Assembly: GCF_963677315.1 (NCBI RefSeq)
Contig: NZ_OY781939.1
Location: 1,054,001 to 1,118,000, forward strand
Direction of reading: 5' to 3'
DNA: 64,000 bases
From: an uncultured Sphaerochaeta sp.
Lineage (GTDB): Bacteria; Spirochaetota; Spirochaetia; Sphaerochaetales; Sphaerochaetaceae
Below the pieces are notes generated by a model, which saw only the letters and a list, made by a program, of their open reading frames with translations, was not told the origin of the DNA and did no database searches. A program made the translations under genes and the position numbers. Every line of letters starts with the position of its first letter. Position 1 is the first letter of the stretch. Of this stretch, positions 18,739 to 27,915 are shown in pieces.

Positions 18739-20712
18739 ATGAGTAAAGACAATAAGGATTGGAAAGAAAAATTCAAGAAAAAATTGAATATTGAGCCAGG
18801 TGTACATCTGGGAGAGAAGGAACCAAGGGGTGGAAAGAAGTTTACCTTCTCCTTCTGGTACTTCTTCATCATACTTTTGGTGTTCATGGCACTGAATACC
18901 TACATGGTCAGCAGACAGAGCAATGTCACCCCAGTGGATTACAACCAGTTCAAATCCTTGGTGGAAGACGGAACCATACAACGTGTTGCCATAGAAGAGG
19001 AACAGTATATCGGCTACCCATTCACCAGGGACCAGGCCGTGAATGACTTACAAACGTATACGACAAATCCCCAGATAGGACTGGAGGCCAGCACATACCT
19101 GCAATCTTTCAGCACGTATAAGGTAGATGACCCTTCCTTTATCCCTCTCTTGGATGAAAATGAGGTAGAGTACTATGCTACCGCACCTGAGAGACCCAGC
19201 ATACTCTCATCCATCCTCTCGTATATACTTCCCTTTGTCTTCATCATCCTCATTTGGCGCTTTCTCTTTTCAAAAATGGGTGGACAGGGCGGACAAGGCG
19301 TTCTTTCCTTCAACCAGAACAAGGCCAAGATTGTTGCAGAGGGAGACACCGGTATTCGTTTCGCAGATGTTGCTGGAGCCGATGAGAGCAAATATGAACT
19401 GGAAGAGGTGGTGGATTTCCTGAAACGCCCGGAGAAATACACCGAGATTGGAGGAAAGATCCCCAAGGGAGTACTCCTGGTAGGACCTCCGGGAACCGGT
19501 AAGACCCTTCTCGCGAAGGCCGTCGCCGGAGAGGCAGGTGCACCTTTCTTCAAGATGAGTGGAGCGGATTTCGTGGAGATGTTCGTGGGTGTTGGAGCTG
19601 CACGTGTGAGAGATCTCTTCAGGCAAGCAAGGGAAAACAGCCCCTGTATCATCTTCATTGATGAGATCGATGCCATCGGACGCTCTCGCGTTTCTGCTGG
19701 AATGGGAGGCAACGATGAGAGGGAACAGACGCTCAACCAGTTGCTCGTAGAGATGGATGGTTTTGACTCACGCACCGGAGTGATCATCATTGCGGCGACC
19801 AACCGACCGGAAATCCTTGACCCAGCACTCCTTCGTCCAGGCCGTTTTGACCGACAGGTCCTTATCGACAAGCCCGACCTGGAAGGAAGGCTGGCAATTT
19901 TGAAAATCCATACCAAGAAGATAAAACTGGGCGATGATGTTGACCTGAGAAAGATTGCCCAGGGTGCTGCAGGCCTTGCCGGTGCTGATCTTGCAAACAT
20001 TGCAAATGAGGCAGCCCTGATGGCTGTACGCCAGGACCGAAAAGTAGTGATGCAAGAGGACTTCGAGGAGGCAATCGAGAAGTCGGTGGCAGGTCTTGAG
20101 CGAAAGAGCCGATTGCTCAATGAGAAGGAACGGGAAAGAGTAGCCTACCATGAGACGGGACATGCCTTGACCGCCTTCATGACCGAGGGAGCTGAACCGG
20201 TAAGCAAGATATCCATCGTCCCCCGTGGACTTGGTGCCTTGGGTTACACCTTGCAGTACCCGACTGAAGACCGCTTCCTGCTCAGCCAGAGTGAACTCTT
20301 GGGAAATATCGACACCCTCTTGGGTGGACGGGCAGCCGAGGAGGTCATCTACAATGAGATTTCCACCGGAGCAGGCAATGATATAAGCAGGGCAAGTGAC
20401 TTGGTTAGGAGGATGATCACGGAGTTCGGTATGAGCGAGCGCTACCGGAACATCACCCTCCCTACCACCAATAGTGGCATTGCAGGCATCTCTGGTGCAC
20501 GTGAATACAGTGAGAAAGCACAGGAGTATATCGACAGTGAGACCGCCCGGATTGTCGGGGAGCGATATGATATGGTCAAGACAAAGCTGGAGAAGAACAA
20601 GGAAGCCCTGCTCGCGGTCACAGAAGAGCTGCTCAAACGAGAGGTTCTCGGCGGAACTGAGTTCGAAGCTCTTGCAAAAAGTAAGGTCATTGACTACTCT
20701 GCATCCGTATGA
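18739..20712 (+). CDS. ftsH: ATP-dependent zinc metalloprotease FtsH
   Basis: 657 residues, membrane-anchored AAA+ protease for quality control of membrane and regulatory proteins. Two membrane segments (about 36-57 and 155-176) bracket the periplasmic part. Walker A is VGPPGTGKT at about 248, Walker [13 protein letters not shown], the second region of homology lies in [20 protein letters not shown], and the zinc site is HETGH at about 470. Full length. AGGAAA precedes the start. Its stop overlaps the hslO start by 4 bases. Confidence 0.98.
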   Translation: MSKDNKDWKEKFKKKLNIEPGVHLGEKEPRGGKKFTFSFWYFFIILLVFMALNTYMVSRQSNVTPVDYNQFKSLVEDGTIQRVAIEEEQYIGYPFTRDQAVNDLQTYTTNPQIGLEASTYLQSFSTYKVDDPSFIPLLDENEVEYYATAPERPSILSSILSYILPFVFIILIWRFLFSKMGGQGGQGVLSFNQNKAKIVAEGDTGIRFADVAGADESKYELEEVVDFLKRPEKYTEIGGKIPKGVLLVGPPGTGKTLLAKAVAGEAGAPFFKMSGADFVEMFVGVGAARVRDLFRQARENSPCIIFIDEIDAIGRSRVSAGMGGNDEREQTLNQLLVEMDGFDSRTGVIIIAATNRPEILDPALLRPGRFDRQVLIDKPDLEGRLAILKIHTKKIKLGDDVDLRKIAQGAAGLAGADLANIANEAALMAVRQDRKVVMQEDFEEAIEKSVAGLERKSRLLNEKERERVAYHETGHALTAFMTEGAEPVSKISIVPRGLGALGYTLQYPTEDRFLLSQSELLGNIDTLLGGRAAEEVIYNEISTGAGNDISRASDLVRRMITEFGMSERYRNITLPTTNSGIAGISGAREYSEKAQEYIDSETARIVGERYDMVKTKLEKNKEALLAVTEELLKREVLGGTEFEALAKSKVIDYSASV

Positions 20713-21653
20713 TCAAGAAAAAGATAGAAGATAGTAATTTACGAGAACATCTCGCTTCCCTGCCTGAAGATGGGCGCGAGGTGTTCCTTTTGCATAACGA
20801 TCAAGTTCGTGTTACTGCAATCTCAGCGACCACACTTATCAATCAGATGCGAGCCAACCATGAACTGGGGCTCCTGGAGACCTTCGTATTGGGTCAGGCA
20901 TACCTTGCAGCCGGCCTTCTCAGTAGTACGGTAAAAGGCAATGACCGAATCCAGCTGACTATTGAGTGTGGAGGCCCCATAGCGGGCGTGTATGTCGAAG
21001 CCTGGGCAGCAGGAGCGGTAAGAGGATATCTGAAACATAATCCAATCCCCCTTACCAAACCTCTGGAAAGCTTGGACCTGAACGAACTCTATGGACCTGG
21101 CTTTATCTCAGTCTCCAAGTTGCTGGAGGGGCACAAGGCCCCCTTCACCGGACAGACCATGATGGCCTATGGCGATTTGGCCAAGGATCTTGCCCTCTAC
21201 TTCCAACAGTCAGAGCAGACCCCCACCCTCTTCAGCCTCTCGATTCACTTCAACAAGGAAGGACAGGTTACCGGTAGCGGTGCCCTGTTCCTGCAGGCAA
21301 TGCCGGGGTGTGAGGAGCATGTCCTCGAGAAACTCCAAGAACAGGCCTATGCTCTTCCTTCCATCGGCAAGAAACTCGCCGAAGGGATGTCGATCAAGGA
21401 GTATGTAGAAGAGCAGTTTGGGAGCTATGATCTCAGGCACCTGGCAAGACAGCCCCTGGGCTTCTCTTGCCCCTGTTCTCGCGAGCAATACCAAACGTAC
21501 CTGAAGCAACTGGACAAGGCAGAGCAACAGGACATCCTGGAGCATGGCCCTTTCCCGCTTGAGCTGGTCTGTGTCAACTGCAATACTCACTACCATTACG
21601 AAAAATATGAACTAGATTACTTGTTCAGCGACGCAGAGGGAGAACCCAAATGA
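20709..21653 (+). CDS. hslO: Redox-regulated chaperone Hsp33
   Basis: 314 residues. Holdase chaperone that switches on when oxidised. The C-terminal zinc switch is visible as CPCS (about residue 255) and CVNC (about 288), the CxC/CxxC pairs of Hsp33. The N-terminal domain has the family motifs (GQAYLAAGLLSSTVKGNDRI and GPIAGVYVEAWAAG). Coupled to ftsH upstream and rlmKL downstream by ATGA overlaps, which joins proteolysis, chaperone and rRNA modification in one operon. Confidence 0.95.
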   Translation: MIKKKIEDSNLREHLASLPEDGREVFLLHNDQVRVTAISATTLINQMRANHELGLLETFVLGQAYLAAGLLSSTVKGNDRIQLTIECGGPIAGVYVEAWAAGAVRGYLKHNPIPLTKPLESLDLNELYGPGFISVSKLLEGHKAPFTGQTMMAYGDLAKDLALYFQQSEQTPTLFSLSIHFNKEGQVTGSGALFLQAMPGCEEHVLEKLQEQAYALPSIGKKLAEGMSIKEYVEEQFGSYDLRHLARQPLGFSCPCSREQYQTYLKQLDKAEQQDILEHGPFPLELVCVNCNTHYHYEKYELDYLFSDAEGEPK

Positions 21654-23884
21654 TTTTCTTCGCCACTTCAGCCTTATACATGAACGACATAATTGAAGAG
21701 GAAGCCCGTAGGGCTGGTGCAACCGAAATCCGCAGTATCAGCGGTGGTGTTGAGTTCGCAGCAGACCTTGCAGCAGCCTACCGGTTCTGCCTTTGGTCGA
21801 GGACCGCTACAAGGGTACTCCTTGGTTTGTTCATGGATGACGATATCCAGAACGCTGATGAACTCTATGAAGCATCACTGCAGATACCCTGGGAGGATTG
21901 GATCACTCCAGAACAGACATTCTTGGTTACCGAGACGACGAAGAACTGCCGCTACCTGAAAAATTCTCACTTTGCAACGATCCGCGTCAAAGACGCAATT
22001 GTTGACCGGATCAGGGAAAAATTTGAAGGCCAACGGCCCATGGTAGACAAGGAAGAGAGCGATGTGGTGTTCCACGTACATATCGATGGAGACGCAGTCG
22101 CATGGTATGTAGACTTCTCCGGCCGTGGCTTGTACAAGCGCGGTTACCGCGCAGCACAGACCGATGCAGTCCTCGGTGAGTACCTTGCAGCATCAGTGCT
22201 TTACCGCTCAGAGTGGAGGAAGGCCTTGGAGGCAGAAGAAACTGTTCCTACCTTGCTTGATCCTTTCACCGGAAGCGGTACGCTCGCCATCGAAGCCGCT
22301 CTCTGGGCAAGTGACCGTGCCCCTGGGTTGGTAACTGCCCGAAAGTTCAACTTCCTCAGCCTTCCCTTCCATGACCCGGATCTCTGGGATGATGTGGTGG
22401 ATGAAGCTGTCGAGAGAGCTGAAAAGGCAAAGGATCGCAAGATTTCCATCTATGCATGGGATAATGATCCTAAGGCCGTGGCTATTGCAAGAAAGAACGC
22501 TGAGCTAGCCCAGGTTGATCACCTGATCGACTTCCGGATACAAGACTTCCTAACCCTTACCGAGGACGATGTTCCTTCCGACCATGGCTACATCATCACC
22601 GATCCTCCCTATGGACTGAGGTTGGAAAGTGATGGGGATCTTCGCTCTCTCTATCGAAAGATTGGCAGCCTGCTAAGCAGCCTCTTCGGAGGATGGAACG
22701 TAGCCCTGCTGTGTGGGCAGCAAGAGCTGTTGAGCTATGTTGACATGAAACCCGATAGGACAAACACGGTAAACAACGGCGGGGTCACTTGCCAGATTGC
22801 CCACTACTATGTATTCACTCCTGAAGAACGAGCACAGATGATCGAACGTGCGATTGCCCGTAAGCAGGAACGACTTGCCCAGCCCTTGAGCGAGGGAGCC
22901 CAGATGGCATACAACCGTTTGGTCAAGAACCTTGCTACGATCACTCCCCTCATGGAAAGCCAGGGAGTCACCTGCTACCGTATCTATGACGCAGATATGC
23001 CGGAGTACAGTGCGGCAATCGATCTCTATGAAGGCAAGTATATCAGTCTTCAGGAGTATGCCCCCCCGAGCACCATTGAGGAAGAGTCAGCACTCAGACG
23101 ATTGGGAGAACTCATTGATGCCACTGAACGAGCAACTGGTATTGATCGCGAACAGATCTACGTAAAACAACGAACTCCCCAGAAAGGCGAGAAGCAGTAC
23201 GAGAAGATGGCAAGCAGCGACCGGTTCTACATCATCAATGAGAATGATGCCAAGTATCTGGTGAACTTCACCGACTATCTGGATACCGGAATCTTCCTTG
23301 ACCACCGTCCTATCCGTGCAGAGATTGCCAAGATGGCGGAAGGCAAGCGGTTCCTTAACCTGTTCTGCTATACGGGAACCGCCACAGTACAGGCGGCCAA
23401 GGGAGGAGCACTAAGCACCGTCAGTGTTGATGCCTCTACAACTTACCTTGACTGGGCTACGAAGAACATGGAGCTTAATGGTTTTACCGGGATGAACCAC
23501 TTCTTTTATCGAAGCGACTGTATCGAATTCCTATTCGACACCTACGACCGATACGACCTCATCTTCTGTGATCCCCCAACCTTTTCAAATGGAAAGGGAC
23601 GGGAGACCTTCGATGTCTATCGAGACCAGGTTCGCTTGATCAAGGCTTGTATGATGCATCTCGATGAGAAAGGCACCTTGATCTTCAGCAACAACTTCCG
23701 GAAATTCAAGATGGATGAGCGACTTCTTGAAGAGTATGACATCCAGGAGATTTCGAAAGAGACCATTGCAGAGGATTTTGCCCGTGACCAGAAGATTCAC
23801 CAGACGTACCTGATCAAGCATCGTCCAATTGCCAAGATCAAGCAGGTAAAACCTGCCCCCAAGAAGGTAATTCGGAAAAAATAG
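21650..23884 (+). CDS. rlmL: Bifunctional 23S rRNA methyltransferase RlmKL
   Basis: 744 residues. An N-terminal THUMP domain (about 45-155) is followed by the RlmL m2G2445-type methyltransferase (DPFTGSGTLAIEAALWASDR and ITDPPYGLRL) and then the RlmK m7G2069-type methyltransferase (FLNLFCYTGTATVQAAKGG, IFCDPPTFSNGK). The fused form is known from gammaproteobacteria. It ends in a basic tail (KPAPKKVIRKK). Start overlaps hslO by 4 bases, and a strong terminator follows. Confidence 0.94.
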   Translation: MIFFATSALYMNDIIEEEARRAGATEIRSISGGVEFAADLAAAYRFCLWSRTATRVLLGLFMDDDIQNADELYEASLQIPWEDWITPEQTFLVTETTKNCRYLKNSHFATIRVKDAIVDRIREKFEGQRPMVDKEESDVVFHVHIDGDAVAWYVDFSGRGLYKRGYRAAQTDAVLGEYLAASVLYRSEWRKALEAEETVPTLLDPFTGSGTLAIEAALWASDRAPGLVTARKFNFLSLPFHDPDLWDDVVDEAVERAEKAKDRKISIYAWDNDPKAVAIARKNAELAQVDHLIDFRIQDFLTLTEDDVPSDHGYIITDPPYGLRLESDGDLRSLYRKIGSLLSSLFGGWNVALLCGQQELLSYVDMKPDRTNTVNNGGVTCQIAHYYVFTPEERAQMIERAIARKQERLAQPLSEGAQMAYNRLVKNLATITPLMESQGVTCYRIYDADMPEYSAAIDLYEGKYISLQEYAPPSTIEEESALRRLGELIDATERATGIDREQIYVKQRTPQKGEKQYEKMASSDRFYIINENDAKYLVNFTDYLDTGIFLDHRPIRAEIAKMAEGKRFLNLFCYTGTATVQAAKGGALSTVSVDASTTYLDWATKNMELNGFTGMNHFFYRSDCIEFLFDTYDRYDLIFCDPPTFSNGKGRETFDVYRDQVRLIKACMMHLDEKGTLIFSNNFRKFKMDERLLEEYDIQEISKETIAEDFARDQKIHQTYLIKHRPIAKIKQVKPAPKKVIRKK

Positions 23885-23893
23885 TCTTCCTAC

Positions 23894-23923
23894 AGGCTCC
23901 CTGGTTTCAGGGAGCCTTCTTTT
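23894..23923 (+). terminator. Intrinsic terminator of ftsH-hslO-rlmKL
   Basis: Perfect 10-bp stem AGGCTCCCTG/CAGGGAGCCT, loop GTTT, followed by TCTTTT, 9 bases after the rlmKL stop. Confidence 0.88.
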
Positions 23924-23938
23924 CAGGAGTAAAGCACT

Positions 23939-24562
23939 GTGCAAGACGTAACACTTACCTGCCCCCACTGCAAAAAGCAACACCCCCATACCCTCACCCC
24001 GTTCATCGACCTGAAAAAACAACCAAAGCAGAGATTGGGTATTCTTACCGATAGCCTTTTCAGTGTCACCTGCCCTGCTTGCAAGCGACAATACACAGTA
24101 CTACATGAGTTACTGGTAGTAGAGGAAACTACAAAATGGGCAATAATGCTCATTCCAGACACTGAGCACGAGCAGGTGGATGGGAAGGTAACTGGACGGG
24201 AGGACCTCGACTCCTACACACTAAGACTGGTCAGTGCAACAGCCGCCCTGAAAGAGAAACTCCTGATCTGGGAACAAGGCCTCGATGACCGCAGTCTAGA
24301 GCTATGCAAGCTCTACCTTTCACTCCAACTACAGGAACCGGACTACCAGCTCTTTTTCACGGAACAGAGAAAAGAAGAAAATTCACTATACTTCACGGTG
24401 CTAGGACAAGATGGATCCCTCGAGGGATCCATCAGTTGTGAGTATGGTCTGTATAGTCAGCTCCACGAGAATGCAGCATCCTTCCCTCTTCAGAAAGGAT
24501 ACTTTATCCGAGTAGACAGCCAGTGGGCTGAGAAAAACATCAGAAACAACGCTGCCCAGTAA
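23939..24562 (+). CDS. CpXC-domain protein
   Basis: 207 residues beginning with GTG (GGAG 9 bases upstream). Two CPxC pairs (TCPHCKKQHPHTL and TCPACKRQYTVLHELL) form a CpXC-type zinc-ribbon module in the first 60 residues; the C-terminal part is helical with no known motif. CpXC proteins are of unknown function. The last 23 bases overlap the convergent dehydrogenase gene. Confidence 0.75.
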   Translation: MQDVTLTCPHCKKQHPHTLTPFIDLKKQPKQRLGILTDSLFSVTCPACKRQYTVLHELLVVEETTKWAIMLIPDTEHEQVDGKVTGREDLDSYTLRLVSATAALKEKLLIWEQGLDDRSLELCKLYLSLQLQEPDYQLFFTEQRKEENSLYFTVLGQDGSLEGSISCEYGLYSQLHENAASFPLQKGYFIRVDSQWAEKNIRNNAAQ

Positions 24563-25565
24563 CCTTGTTGCAGGTATCGCACTGATAACAGATCTCATGC
24601 TCCATCACATCTCCCTTCGCATAGCTTTCAATGCTCTTGAGCGTCGTGAGTGCTATATTCTGGAGAGCTTCCTTGGTAAGGAACGCCTGATGACTGGTGA
24701 CCAGTACATTGGGCATCGAGATCAAGAGCATAAGGATGTCATCATCAAGGATGGTGGTGCTTCTATCCTCATAGAAGAGTTCAGCCTCCTCCTCGTACAC
24801 ATCCAGTGCGGCTCCTCCAATCTTCTTACTCCGAATGCCTTCCAAGAGTGCCAGGCTATCAACCAAGGCCCCTCGAGAGGTGTTGATCAGGATAACACCG
24901 TCTTTCATCTTTGCAATATTCTCGCGACCTACCAGATGGAAGGAATCATCGGTCAGGGGACAATGGAGGCTTATGATGTCGCTCTCCCTGCAAAGCTCCT
25001 CAAAACTACAGTAGTCAACAAAAATCGAATCATTGGGATAGGGGTCATAGGCAAGCACCCTCATTCCAAACCCTCTACAGATGTCGATGAACACCCGTCC
25101 AATCTTACCAGTCCCTACAACCCCGATGGTCTTTCCATGGAGGTCAAACCCGACCAAGCCATTGAGGCTGAAGTTGAACTCACGGGTTCGTACATAACTG
25201 TGGTGTGTCTGCCTCACCAGGCTCAGCAGAAGTGCCATCGCATGCTCTGCAACAGCATAGGGTGAGTAGGCAGGTACCCTGACAATATGAATCTTCCCGA
25301 AGGATGCCTTGAAATCAATGTTGTTGTATCCTGCGCAACGCATGGCGAGGAGACGAACACCACCTTGATACAAATCATCGATCACTTGTTCATCAATAGT
25401 ATCATTCACAAAAGCACAGACCACCTCATACCCATTGGCGAGAGGAGCTGTCTTATGATTGAGCTTCGATTCAAAATAGGTGATTTCCACCTGGTAGTCA
25501 CCAGAGAAATGATCAAACCAAACCTTGTCGTAGGGCTTGGTATCAAAAAAAGCTATTTTGGTCAT
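24540..25565 (-). CDS. D-lactate dehydrogenase-like 2-hydroxyacid dehydrogenase
   Basis: 341 residues from the ATG at 25565 (MTKIAFFDTKPYDKVWFDHF), which has GGGAG upstream; a longer frame runs back into the terminator of fic. NAD-binding GVVGTGKIGRVFIDICRGFG, substrate Arg in LINTSRGALVDS, Glu in LDVYEEEAELF and catalytic His in VTSHQAFLTKEAL place it with D-LDH. It likely regenerates NAD+ during fermentation. The C-terminal tail is odd: it adds a Cys-rich end (CYQCDTCNKVTGQRCF) beyond the usual terminus, and this part overlaps the convergent CpXC gene. Confidence 0.92.
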   Translation of the reverse strand: MTKIAFFDTKPYDKVWFDHFSGDYQVEITYFESKLNHKTAPLANGYEVVCAFVNDTIDEQVIDDLYQGGVRLLAMRCAGYNNIDFKASFGKIHIVRVPAYSPYAVAEHAMALLLSLVRQTHHSYVRTREFNFSLNGLVGFDLHGKTIGVVGTGKIGRVFIDICRGFGMRVLAYDPYPNDSIFVDYCSFEELCRESDIISLHCPLTDDSFHLVGRENIAKMKDGVILINTSRGALVDSLALLEGIRSKKIGGAALDVYEEEAELFYEDRSTTILDDDILMLLISMPNVLVTSHQAFLTKEALQNIALTTLKSIESYAKGDVMEHEICYQCDTCNKVTGQRCF

Positions 25566-25573
25566 GGCAATAT

Positions 25574-25608
25574 CTCCCAAAAAAAGCAAAGGGACGGAAA
25601 ACCGTCCC
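25574..25608 (-). terminator. Intrinsic terminator of fic
   Basis: Stem GGGACGG/CCGTCCC with an AAAA loop (25591-25608 on plus). On the minus strand it is followed by TTTGCTTTTTTT. It lies 7 bases after the fic stop and overlaps the leader of the dehydrogenase gene. Confidence 0.88.
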
Positions 25609-25614
25609 AATCTC

Positions 25615-26382
25615 TTACAGTACCACTTCTTCCAGCACATCGATCAACAGTTGGTAATCCCCGTCAATCGCGCTGATATCAGCTTCTAGCAATCGGTCCG
25701 GGTCGACCATCGACCAGTCGATGTCAAAACCCGCATGTACCGAGAGCTGGTAGAAGAACAGGCGTGCTGCCCTTCCGTTTCCATCTCTGAATGGGTGAAG
25801 GGCCTCAATTTCTCCCATGAAGAAAGCGAGGTCGTTGATAAAGGTCTCCCGATCCAATCCTTTGAGGTAGTGTTCTTTCCTAAGACGGCCAAAAATATCT
25901 TCTGCAGCGCTCTCGATAAACGTAGGATGGCAGAAAACGGTTCTCTTTGCAGCAACGGTGGTACGAATCTGGCCGGCTGAGGGATAGACGTCACTGAACA
26001 TTCTTCCATGAATGGTTTTCAGATATTCGAAATCATAGGTATTGTTTACTGACTCAGTAAGCATCTCTGCGGTACGCAAGTTGGCCAGGGATGCTTCCAC
26101 TTTTCTCAGTTTAGATCGTTCCTTGATCGAAAAGAAATTAACCAAGGTAGAAGTACCAGGATATACAGAGAGCTCGTCTGAGGTTTTGGTGTACTGCATT
26201 GCAAGTCCGTGTTCCTCAATATACCGCTGGATCAATTCATCTGCTGTAGACTCTTCCTCCAGGATGGAACGTGCACTTTGTTCCTCTTCCTCAGGGAATT
26301 CATATCCTTCCGCCTCGTGGTTGAACCTGATGTAGTCGATGCATGCTTGCACACGGCCTGATTTCATAAAAACACTAACCAT
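25615..26382 (-). CDS. Fic-domain protein with VbhA-like N-terminal inhibitory helix
   Basis: 255 residues. The Fic catalytic loop HPFRDGNGRAAR (from residue 196) fits HPFx(D/E)GNGRxxR, so AMP transfer to a hydroxyl group of a target protein is expected. The N-terminus carries NHEAEG (residues 21-26) followed by an acidic helical segment (EQSARSILEEESTADELIQR). This layout resembles the VbhA antitoxin, whose (S/T)xxxE(G/N) motif puts a Glu into the Fic active site; here Ser/Thr is Asn but Glu25-Gly26 are kept. I infer a toxin carrying its own antitoxin-like helix. Start is ATG 26382 or 26367; neither has a well-spaced ribosome site. A strong terminator follows. Confidence 0.88.
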   Translation of the reverse strand: MVSVFMKSGRVQACIDYIRFNHEAEGYEFPEEEEQSARSILEEESTADELIQRYIEEHGLAMQYTKTSDELSVYPGTSTLVNFFSIKERSKLRKVEASLANLRTAEMLTESVNNTYDFEYLKTIHGRMFSDVYPSAGQIRTTVAAKRTVFCHPTFIESAAEDIFGRLRKEHYLKGLDRETFINDLAFFMGEIEALHPFRDGNGRAARLFFYQLSVHAGFDIDWSMVDPDRLLEADISAIDGDYQLLIDVLEEVVL

Positions 26383-26391
26383 CCTTTTATC

Positions 26392-26417
26392 GTACCGGAC
26401 CTTACATGGTCCTGTAC
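26392..26417. promoter_or_regulatory. Imperfect inverted repeat upstream of fic
   Basis: GTAC-C-GGACC-TTACAT-GGTCC-T-GTAC: 9 of 10 arm positions pair around a 6-nt centre, beginning 10 bases from the fic start. A TACTAT hexamer abuts it at 26419-26424 (minus strand). It looks like an operator between promoter and gene, possibly for autoregulation. No protein partner can be assigned. Confidence 0.4.
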
Positions 26418-26500
26418 AATAGTATCATGAAGGGGACATGCCCCGTCTCGGTCTATGATATCCATACCAAAGAAGCGAGGTCAAGGCACAGGTGTAAGAA

Positions 26501-26522
26501 AAGAGCCCATTGCTGGGCTCTT
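26501..26522 (-). terminator. Intrinsic terminator of the repeat-bearing barrel gene
   Basis: Stem AAGAGCCCA/TGGGCTCTT with a 4-nt loop, followed on the minus strand by a short T tract (TTCTTAC). Lies 23 bases after the stop at 26546. Confidence 0.8.
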
Positions 26523-26545
26523 TATCCAGGAATTTCTGTTCCTTC

Positions 26546-27742
26546 CTAGAAGGAGAAGCCCATATAGACAGTACCCTCAGCAAATTGTGGCATGCTGCTG
26601 GTTCCCTCGCTGAGAATTAGGCCATACTTCGCGCTTGCTCCCATGCTGAAGGTCTTGTTGAAGTGGTACTCCAACGCAGCCTTCGCAAAGGCACCATAGA
26701 GGAATGCATCTCCACTATCGGTTGCCAAGCCAGGTCCCCAGGTAAGGAAACCACCAAGGCCGATATCGAAATCAGTCTTACCCATGCTGATGTTGAGCAT
26801 TGGCGCAACGGATATGGTTCCAGCCTGGTCGAAGTTGGCAAATGCAGCTCCAATATCGAAGGCAATGACATCATCAACTACAGCTCTCCAACCATTGAGG
26901 AGGTATGGAGAATAAGCCAGACCAAGGTCTACGCCCATGCCAAGTGAGTCATTGAAGGTAACCAGATTCTCCATATGCAGTCCAAGCTCGGCTTGCAAAT
27001 TGAATCGGTGATAACTATTCAGTGCAGGACTCTGGAAGTTGAAGGTACCACCCATGGTAAGGGTTGTGCGTGATCGGCTTTCCACTTCCTTCTTCTCTTC
27101 AACAGCCTGTGGAGGAGCTTCAGCTACAGGGACCACTTCCTCTGTTGGCTCTTCAGTGGCTGCTTCCACAGCTACAGGGACCATTTCCTCTGCGGGCTCT
27201 TCAGCTACCACTTCCTCAGCTACAGGGACCACTTCCTCTGCTGGCTCTTCAGCTACCACTTCCTCAGCAACAGGGACTACTTCCTCTGCCGGCTCTTCAG
27301 CGACTATTTCCTCAGCCACAGGAACCACTTCCTCTGCTGGCTCTTCAGCGACTATTTCCTCTGCCACAGGAACTGGCTCTTCTGCAACCATTTCTTCAAC
27401 TGCAGGAACAGGCTCACTGGCCACCACGGGAACTTCCTCCTCGGGTGGGAACATCGCTTCCGCTATCGAGATGGCACTCCCACTGAAATGCACCCCATCA
27501 TACGATTGCTGGAGATAGAGAGCATGGTCAACCGTACCATCAAGCCCTCGTTCGGTGTAGCTGGTGACAGAAGAGTCGACAACGGTCCAGTTATTCTCTT
27601 CCTCCCCATCAACTTGGTAGCGGAAGGTTGTCACCAAGGGGTCTTCCAGCAACCACTCCCAGGTTACTACTACAGGAACGGCAAACAAGAATGCCGGTAA
27701 AAGTATCAATACAGCTAATACAGTAATGAATTTCCTTTTCAT
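26546..27742 (-). CDS. Outer-membrane barrel with Glu/Pro-rich repeat linker
   Basis: 398 residues from the ATG at 27742, where a signal peptide begins (MKRKFITVLAVLILLPAFLF, cleavage near FA-V); GAGGAG lies upstream. After a folded N-terminal segment (about 20-105, WEWLLEDPLVTTFRYQVDGE) comes a linker of near-identical 16-residue units of the type EEVVAEEPAEEVVPVA. A C-terminal barrel (about 220-398) follows and ends VYMGFSF with terminal Phe. The acidic linker may span the periplasm or connect to peptidoglycan. Function unknown. Confidence 0.75.
   Translation of the reverse strand: MKRKFITVLAVLILLPAFLFAVPVVVTWEWLLEDPLVTTFRYQVDGEEENNWTVVDSSVTSYTERGLDGTVDHALYLQQSYDGVHFSGSAISIAEAMFPPEEEVPVVASEPVPAVEEMVAEEPVPVAEEIVAEEPAEEVVPVAEEIVAEEPAEEVVPVAEEVVAEEPAEEVVPVAEEVVAEEPAEEMVPVAVEAATEEPTEEVVPVAEAPPQAVEEKKEVESRSRTTLTMGGTFNFQSPALNSYHRFNLQAELGLHMENLVTFNDSLGMGVDLGLAYSPYLLNGWRAVVDDVIAFDIGAAFANFDQAGTISVAPMLNISMGKTDFDIGLGGFLTWGPGLATDSGDAFLYGAFAKAALEYHFNKTFSMGASAKYGLILSEGTSSMPQFAEGTVYMGFSF
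27123..27414 (-). repeat. 48-bp tandem coding repeat
   Basis: About five units with a 48-bp period, seen as the recurring plus-strand motif GGCTCTTCAG at 27195, 27243, 27291 and near 27147 and 27339. It encodes the AEEPAEEVVPVA linker. Third-position differences show the units are not freshly copied, but length variation between strains is likely. Confidence 0.8.
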
Positions 27743-27830
27743 ATCAATGAAGCTCCTCTCTGCGACTCTTTGTGGGGCCACAGCAATCATATTACAAAAC
27801 CAACTATTGGTATCATACACTTCTGTAGTA

Positions 27831-27859
27831 ATTATAACAAGCAAATGGACAATTGGTAA
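27831..27859 (-). promoter_or_regulatory. Promoter of the repeat-bearing barrel gene
   Basis: On the minus strand: TTACCA (27859-27854), 17-nt spacer, TATAAT consensus -10 (27836-27831). It would give a leader of about 80 nt ahead of the ATG at 27742. Confidence 0.6.
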
Positions 27860-27915
27860 CCCTACTTATTCACCATCTTGCCATAGATATGTCATATTCT
27901 GTACCCTTCTTCCCT

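Noticed and set aside
19173..20120. 315-codon minus-strand frame opposite ftsH
   Set aside because: Composition is Ser/Arg/Pro-rich with no motif; it is a shadow of the conserved AAA+ region.
27123..27414. Tandem repeat as a CRISPR array
   Set aside because: Repeats are contiguous, in frame and encode a Glu/Pro linker; there are no unique spacers and no cas genes.
27853..27915. Longer N-terminus of the LOG protein
   Set aside because: The added residues are not family-like and the upstream starts have no ribosome site.
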